Source: CAZEVY01 sp964515555 (GTDB taxonomy: Bacteria; Acidobacteriota; Terriglobia; Bryobacterales; Bryobacteraceae). From it: DNA of 9,774 nucleotides. A model generated the notes under the pieces. It ran no database searches. It was not told the origin of the DNA and was given only the letters and a program-made list of their open reading frames with translations. Of the stretch, positions 6,316 to 9,774 are shown in pieces; the stretch's first letter is position 1, and every line of letters starts with the position of its first letter. Where the stretch lies: the NCBI GenBank assembly GCA_964515555.1, contig CAZEVY010000144.1:1-9774 (forward strand), in the 5' to 3' direction. A program made the translations under genes and the position numbers.

Positions 6316-6765
6316 TTAGTTGGCCGATACCTTGACCTGCACCGTGCGAGGCTTGGCGATCTCCTTCTTCGGAAGGGTCACCGTCAGCACGCCGTTGTGG
6401 TAGCCGGCGGAGACCTTCTCGGCTTCCACCGTGTCCGGCAGCGCGAAGGAGCGCACGAACGCCCCACGCTGCCGCTCGATCAGGTGGTAGCCCGCATCCT
6501 GCTTCTCGGCCTCGAACTTGCGCTCGCCCTTGAGCGTCAGCGTCCCGTTCTCCATGCGAATGTCGATGTCCTGCATGCGCACGTCGGGCACGTCGGCCTT
6601 CAGAGTGATGGCCTCGTCGGTCTCGTAGACGTCGACCGCCGGAACCCAGGGGCGGCCCGCCACCGGCTCGTTCAACAGCCGGCCGAAGGTGTCTCCGAAC
6701 AGACGAAGGGAGCGCGGGAAGTCCGCGAAGTCGGTGAAGGGATCGAATTTGGCAAGAGTGGTCAT
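6316..6765 (-). CDS. Hsp20/alpha-crystallin small heat-shock protein
   Basis: A 149-residue protein. The variable N-terminal arm (1-40, Phe-rich: FDPF, FADF, LRLFGDTFGRL) precedes an alpha-crystallin domain at about 41-135, starting 'WVPAVDVYETDEAITLKADVPDV' and including 'MENGTLTLKGERK' at 71-83. The signature GVLTVTLPK lies at 125-133, and a V-x-V at 142-144 stands in for the C-terminal I-x-I motif. It is a cytosolic ATP-independent holdase that keeps denatured proteins soluble for refolding. AGGAGG (6775-6780) lies 9 bases before the ATG and a near-consensus sigma-70 promoter lies just upstream. No CIRCE element (TTAGCACTC inverted repeat) is seen. HtpX follows, so the two make a stress module covering soluble and membrane proteins. 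Confidence 0.95.
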   Translation of the reverse strand: MTTLAKFDPFTDFADFPRSLRLFGDTFGRLLNEPVAGRPWVPAVDVYETDEAITLKADVPDVRMQDIDIRMENGTLTLKGERKFEAEKQDAGYHLIERQRGAFVRSFALPDTVEAEKVSAGYHNGVLTVTLPKKEIAKPRTVQVKVSAN

Positions 6766-6768
6766 TGG

Positions 6769-6800
6769 TGTGTACCTCCTGTTTGGAATCTACTTACACA
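6769..6800 (-). promoter_or_regulatory. Candidate RNA-thermometer-like leader of hsp20
   Basis: In the hsp20 message UGUGUA (6800-6795) can pair with UACACA (6774-6769). Inside this UUCC (6788-6785) can pair with GGAG of the Shine-Dalgarno (6779-6776, one U-G pair) around an AAACA loop. The result would hide the ribosome site in a weak stem, as in fourU-type or Synechocystis hsp17-type thermometers. The caveat is the promoter: if transcription starts near 6797, half of the outer arm is missing from the RNA, leaving 3 outer pairs. A start at 6799 would keep 5. The arms could also be a DNA operator. Confidence 0.4.
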
Positions 6801-6803
6801 GCC

Positions 6804-6832
6804 AATATAAAATATGCGTGCTACGTTGTCAA
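6804..6832 (-). promoter_or_regulatory. Sigma-70-type promoter of hsp20
   Basis: On the minus strand TTGACA (6832-6827) is followed after exactly 17 bases by TATATT (6809-6804). The -35 is a perfect match and the -10 matches 5 of 6. It sits in an AT-rich patch starting 4 bases after the stop of the hydantoinase gene, so hsp20 has its own promoter rather than depending on upstream transcription. Confidence 0.85.
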
Positions 6833-6836
6833 GTAT

Positions 6837-8729
6837 CTATTCACATTTTAGTATAAGATTTCCGATCCGGTCCGTTCCCGCCTTCCAACCGATTGAAACC
6901 AATGTGGTTGCCCCGTAGTCCAGAATCAGCGCCGGCCCCCGCACCGAACCGCCCCGACCCCGCGCCACCCCGCTCCGCCACCGTCCGCCCACCCAGAGCC
7001 GCGATGTCCCACGTGGAACATCGGCCGGTGCCGCCTTCCGAAACTTCGGCTTTTCAAGCACTTGTCTCGCACGAACGCGCACGGTCACCACTTCAACCGC
7101 CCGCTCCGGCGAAGAATAGCCGTAGGTGCGTTGATGTTCCACGTGGAACGTCCGGGCCGGGTCGGCGGTCCAGGGTATGGTGAGCTCGTAGCTCTGACCG
7201 GCATACCGGATGTCGGCGAAGCGTTCCAGTTTCGCCGCGGGACTTTCGCGCCGCGCGCGCCGTTCAAGCGCGGGGAACGCCGACGCCGGATCGGGCCGTC
7301 CGAGAACGCCGGCGGCGTAATCGCGCACGCGGTCGGCGAGGAGCATGCCGAGCGCCGAGAGACCCTCGGCGTAGCGCGGCACGAGAATCGTCGAGATGCC
7401 GAGCTGCTCGGCGAGATCGCAGGCGTGCAGTCCGCCGCAGCCGCCGAAGGCCACCAGCGCAAAGCGGCGCGGGTCGTGTCCGCGCTCGATGGAGACGGCG
7501 CGGATGGCGCGCTCCATGCCGGCGTTGGCGACGCGCAGTATTCCCGCGGCGGCGGCCACGCGATCGACGCCGAGCTTCTTCGCGATGCGGTCGACGGCGG
7601 CCTCGGATCGCCGCGGGTCGATGCGCATCTGGCCGCCGAGAAACTGCGCCTCGCCGATGCGGCCCAGAACGACGTGCGCGTCGGTGACTGTCGCGTCGCC
7701 GCCCGAGCCGTAGCAGGCCGGACCCGGGTCGGCGCCGGCGCTCTCGGGGCCCACGCGGAGGAGTCCGCCTTCGTCGACGCGCGCGATCGAGCCGCCGCCC
7801 GCCCCGACGGTGTGGATGTCGAGCATCGGCACGCGGATCGGAAAGCCGTCGATATAGGACTCGGTGGTTTCGAGCGGCCGGCCGTCGGAGAGCGAGACGT
7901 CGGTCGAAGTGCCGCCCATGTCGAAGCCGAGTACGCGCGGGAATCCCGCCAGGCGCGCCATCTCGACCGCGGCGACCACTCCGCCGGCGGGTCCCGAGAG
8001 CACCGTGCGCACGGCGTGGCGGCGCGCTTCGCCGGCGGTGAGCGATCCGCCGCTCGACTGCATGATCCAGAAGCGGCGCCGGCGGTCGCGCTCGAGCTCG
8101 GCGAGATAGGCGTCCATGAGCGGCCCGACGTAGGCGTTGACGACGGTGGTGGAGGCGCGCTCGTACTCGCGAAACTCGGGCGAGACTTCGTGCGAGGCGC
8201 ACAGGAACCACTCGCCGGCGAGCGCGCGGACGACGGCGCGCTCGTTCTCGGGATTGCGATAGGAGTGCAGGAAGCACACGGCGATCGAGCGCACGCCGCG
8301 GCGCTCGAGCTTCCCGCGCAGCGCGCGCAGCTCCGCGGCCGAGGGACGCCGCTCGACGGCGCCGTCGAAGTGCGATCGCTCGCCGACGCCCAGGCAATTG
8401 CGCGCTTCGACCAGATGCCGCCGCGGCGCGGGCGTCAGGTTGTAAAGCTCGGCGCGATTCTGGCGGCCGATGAAGAGCAGATCCTCGAAGCCGCGCGTGG
8501 TGAGGAAGGCGGTCGGCGCGCCCTTGCGCTCGAGCAGCGCGTTGGTGGCCACCGTGGAGCCGTGAACGACTTCGACGCGCGCGTTTCCGGCGGCGCGGCG
8601 CACGCCTTCGAGGATGACCTCGGCGGGCGCGCGCGGATTCGAGCGCAGCTTGAAGCTCTCGATGCGGCCATCGTCGTGGAGGACGATGAAATCGGTGAAG
8701 GTGCCGCCGGCGTCAACTCCGAGGCGCAT
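6837..8729 (-). CDS. Hydantoinase A / oxoprolinase family protein (HyuA-like)
   Basis: A 630-residue protein, slightly short for a family usually near 690. Both ATP-binding actin-like halves are present: GVDAGGTFTDF at 4-14, SGPAGG at 245-250, GFDMGGTSTDV at 268-278, HTVGAGGGSIA at 306-316, 'GPESAGADPGPACYG' at 327-341 and 'AFGGCGGLHA' at 427-436. The C-terminal domain ends in the usual 'D.IGNLIL' style. Members hydrolyse N-methylhydantoin, 5-oxoproline or related cyclic amides using ATP, normally with a HyuB partner; the substrate here is unknown. Neither neighbour is HyuB. The ATG at 8729 lies inside the end of the mscS-like gene (17-base overlap), implying coupled translation; GGAG lies 11 bases before it. 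Two parS-like palindromes are embedded near the 3' end (7003-7022 and 7133-7152). The TAG is 4 bases from the hsp20 -35 box. Confidence 0.9.
   Translation of the reverse strand: MRLGVDAGGTFTDFIVLHDDGRIESFKLRSNPRAPAEVILEGVRRAAGNARVEVVHGSTVATNALLERKGAPTAFLTTRGFEDLLFIGRQNRAELYNLTPAPRRHLVEARNCLGVGERSHFDGAVERRPSAAELRALRGKLERRGVRSIAVCFLHSYRNPENERAVVRALAGEWFLCASHEVSPEFREYERASTTVVNAYVGPLMDAYLAELERDRRRRFWIMQSSGGSLTAGEARRHAVRTVLSGPAGGVVAAVEMARLAGFPRVLGFDMGGTSTDVSLSDGRPLETTESYIDGFPIRVPMLDIHTVGAGGGSIARVDEGGLLRVGPESAGADPGPACYGSGGDATVTDAHVVLGRIGEAQFLGGQMRIDPRRSEAAVDRIAKKLGVDRVAAAAGILRVANAGMERAIRAVSIERGHDPRRFALVAFGGCGGLHACDLAEQLGISTILVPRYAEGLSALGMLLADRVRDYAAGVLGRPDPASAFPALERRARRESPAAKLERFADIRYAGQSYELTIPWTADPARTFHVEHQRTYGYSSPERAVEVVTVRVRARQVLEKPKFRKAAPADVPRGTSRLWVGGRWRSGVARGRGGSVRGPALILDYGATTLVSIGWKAGTDRIGNLILKCE
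7003..7022. promoter_or_regulatory. parS-like palindrome A (inside hyuA-like gene)
   Basis: gatgtcccacgtggaacatc is a palindrome with one mismatched pair (7008/7017), extendable by one more pair to 7002-7023. The inner 16-mer (7005-7020) matches the widely conserved parS consensus TGTTTCACGTGAAACA at 13 of 16 positions, including the whole CACGTG core. The gene reads it as DVPRGT (residues 570-575). ParB binding is inferred, not shown. Confidence 0.6.
7133..7152. promoter_or_regulatory. parS-like palindrome B (inside hyuA-like gene)
   Basis: gatgttccacgtggaacgtc is a palindrome with one mismatched pair (7135/7150); its central 14 bases gttccacgtggaac are perfectly symmetric. It is identical to palindrome A at 18 of 20 positions and lies 130 bp from it. 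It matches the parS consensus at 13 of 16 positions. The gene reads it as FHVEH (residues 528-532), a different frame from site A. ParB binding is inferred. Confidence 0.65.
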
Positions 8730-9747
8730 CGGCGCGCGGCTCCATTCTCATGGGGACGCCTTCGCGGCGGAATCGCTCGAGGATGCGGAGGCGCACGTCG
8801 CTGGCGGCGGGATCCCGATCCATGCGGTTGGCGATGTGGACGACGACCTTCACGCCGAGGTGCGTGGGCGTGAGTCCGGGGTCGAGGAGGGCGGCGGGCG
8901 GCGGTTCGGCGAGGACATTCTTGGCGAGCGCGGCCTCTTCGGAGGCGAGTTCGAGGACGCGGCGCGGGTCGGCGTCGACGCCGGCGGCGATGGGGACGGA
9001 GAGGACCTGGAGGCGCGTCGGAAGGCTGTGGTTGACGAGGATGAGCGTGGTGATCTTGGTGTTGGGGACGACGACGGTGTTCTGCGCGCCGGTGAGCAGC
9101 CGCGTGGTGCGCCATCCGATGTCGGTGACGGTGCCCTCCTCGCCGCTCGAAAGCTGCACGAAATCGCCGACGCGGATGGGAGTTTCGACGAGAATGTGCA
9201 CGCCGGCGAAGAAGTTCGCGAGCGTGTCCTGGAGCGCCAGCGCGACGGCGAGTCCACCGACGCCGAAGGCGGTCACCAGCGGGGTGATGGAGAGCTGGAG
9301 GTAGCGCAGCAGGATCATCGCGCCGATCGCCAGCACGACGATGTAGACCAGCGTGCGCGAGAGTCCGACGACGGTGAAGGGCATGTGCTGGCGCTCGCCG
9401 TAGAGGGCGATCATGCGGACGGCGAGCGACGCAGCGAACAGGGAGAAGCTGAGGATCAGGAAGATGACGATGTAGCGCCCGATGAGCGCTTCCTGGCGCG
9501 CGGTGAGCTCGGGGAATTGCAGGGCGGCGGCGAGCGCGGCGGCCAGGCACCAGAACAACGACGGCAGGCGCATGGTCTGGAGAAAGGTGATCCAGTAGCC
9601 GCCGGGCCGGCGGCCGAGGCGGGAGAAGAGGAGCCATCGCGCGGCCAGCAGCGCGACGAGGGCGATCAGGAAGGCGGCTGTCGGGACGCCGGCCTGGTCG
9701 AGCCACGCTTGCCACGAAGGGGTGCGCACGTTTCCCGATTCTCGCAC
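8713..9747 (-). CDS. MscS-family mechanosensitive ion channel
   Basis: A 344-residue protein. Membrane spans are seen at about 22-42, 62-78, 90-112 and 128-150. The pore helix with its small-residue zipper follows at about 155-182 ('FGVGGLAVALALQDTLANFFAG'), the clearest MscS hallmark. The cytoplasmic beta domain comes next ('IRVGDFVQLSSGEEGTVTDIGW', then 'NTVVVPNTKI' at 223-232), and then an alpha/beta domain to the C-terminus. Such channels open under membrane tension to release solutes on osmotic downshock. The extra N-terminal spans make it larger than E. coli MscS (286 residues) and closer to the MscS-like/YnaI-type layout. The start is a GTG at 9747 without a visible Shine-Dalgarno, 27 bases from the window end, so the true start could differ (an in-frame GTG at Val7 is another option). 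The stop at 8713 overlaps the next gene. Confidence 0.92.
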   Translation of the reverse strand: MRESGNVRTPSWQAWLDQAGVPTAAFLIALVALLAARWLLFSRLGRRPGGYWITFLQTMRLPSLFWCLAAALAAALQFPELTARQEALIGRYIVIFLILSFSLFAASLAVRMIALYGERQHMPFTVVGLSRTLVYIVVLAIGAMILLRYLQLSITPLVTAFGVGGLAVALALQDTLANFFAGVHILVETPIRVGDFVQLSSGEEGTVTDIGWRTTRLLTGAQNTVVVPNTKITTLILVNHSLPTRLQVLSVPIAAGVDADPRRVLELASEEAALAKNVLAEPPPAALLDPGLTPTHLGVKVVVHIANRMDRDPAASDVRLRILERFRREGVPMRMEPRADAPRS

Positions 9748-9774
9748 GGCGCGAGGAGCGGGCCGTTAATTCAG

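Noticed and set aside
7062..8873. A 603-codon open frame on the plus strand opposite the hydantoinase gene
   Set aside because: It mirrors a gene with every expected HyuA motif; its product is compositionally biased (Ala, Arg, Gly, Asp, His) with no domain. Long antisense frames are common in GC-rich DNA.
1..9774. CRISPR array, tRNA, rRNA, insertion sequence or phage genes
   Set aside because: No spaced repeats, tRNA-like cloverleaf, rRNA stretches, transposase or integrase motifs were seen on either strand.

Overview
The window is a GC-rich bacterial chromosome segment, with hand-counted 60-base rows at about 65-75% GC outside one poorer island. It is densely packed and has no rRNA, tRNA, transposase or CRISPR array that I can see. 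Gene content (a Hyi-like sugar isomerase with an export-type N-terminus, a CopG/PIN toxin-antitoxin pair, DUF433, MscS, HyuA, Hsp20, HtpX) fits a soil bacterium. Acidobacteriota of the Solibacter/Bryobacter type is my best guess, but this is an inference from style, not proof.

Layout. 1-1019: the start of a DUF433 gene on the minus strand runs divergently from a plus-strand ribbon-helix-helix antitoxin and PIN toxin pair that overlap by 4 bases. The region between them holds a 12-bp perfect palindrome and a cluster of three short repeats over the antitoxin start. 1095-3340: a tight plus-strand run of a DUF2461 protein, an exported TIM-barrel isomerase-like protein, and an unrecognised protein with an eight-cysteine N-terminus. 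3458-5186: convergent to that, a minus-strand SAM-dependent O-methyltransferase-like gene followed after 4 bases by a single-pass membrane protein of unknown function. The membrane gene sits in an island of about 54% GC. 5377-6765: two proteostasis genes on the minus strand, hsp20 then htpX, separated by a strong GC hairpin. hsp20 has a near-consensus sigma-70 promoter (TTGACA, 17 bases, TATATT) and a leader that may fold over its Shine-Dalgarno sequence. 6837-9747: a mechanosensitive channel (MscS family) overlapping a hydantoinase A/oxoprolinase family gene by 17 bases. No HyuB partner is visible.

The most notable structure is in the 3' part of the hydantoinase gene. Two near-identical 20-bp palindromes centred on CCACGTGG lie 130 bp apart and closely resemble chromosomal parS (ParB-binding) sites. 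They are read in different frames by the gene, so they encode different peptides, which argues that the conserved thing is the DNA. The window may therefore lie near a chromosome-partitioning (centromere) region, although no parA/parB gene is present here.
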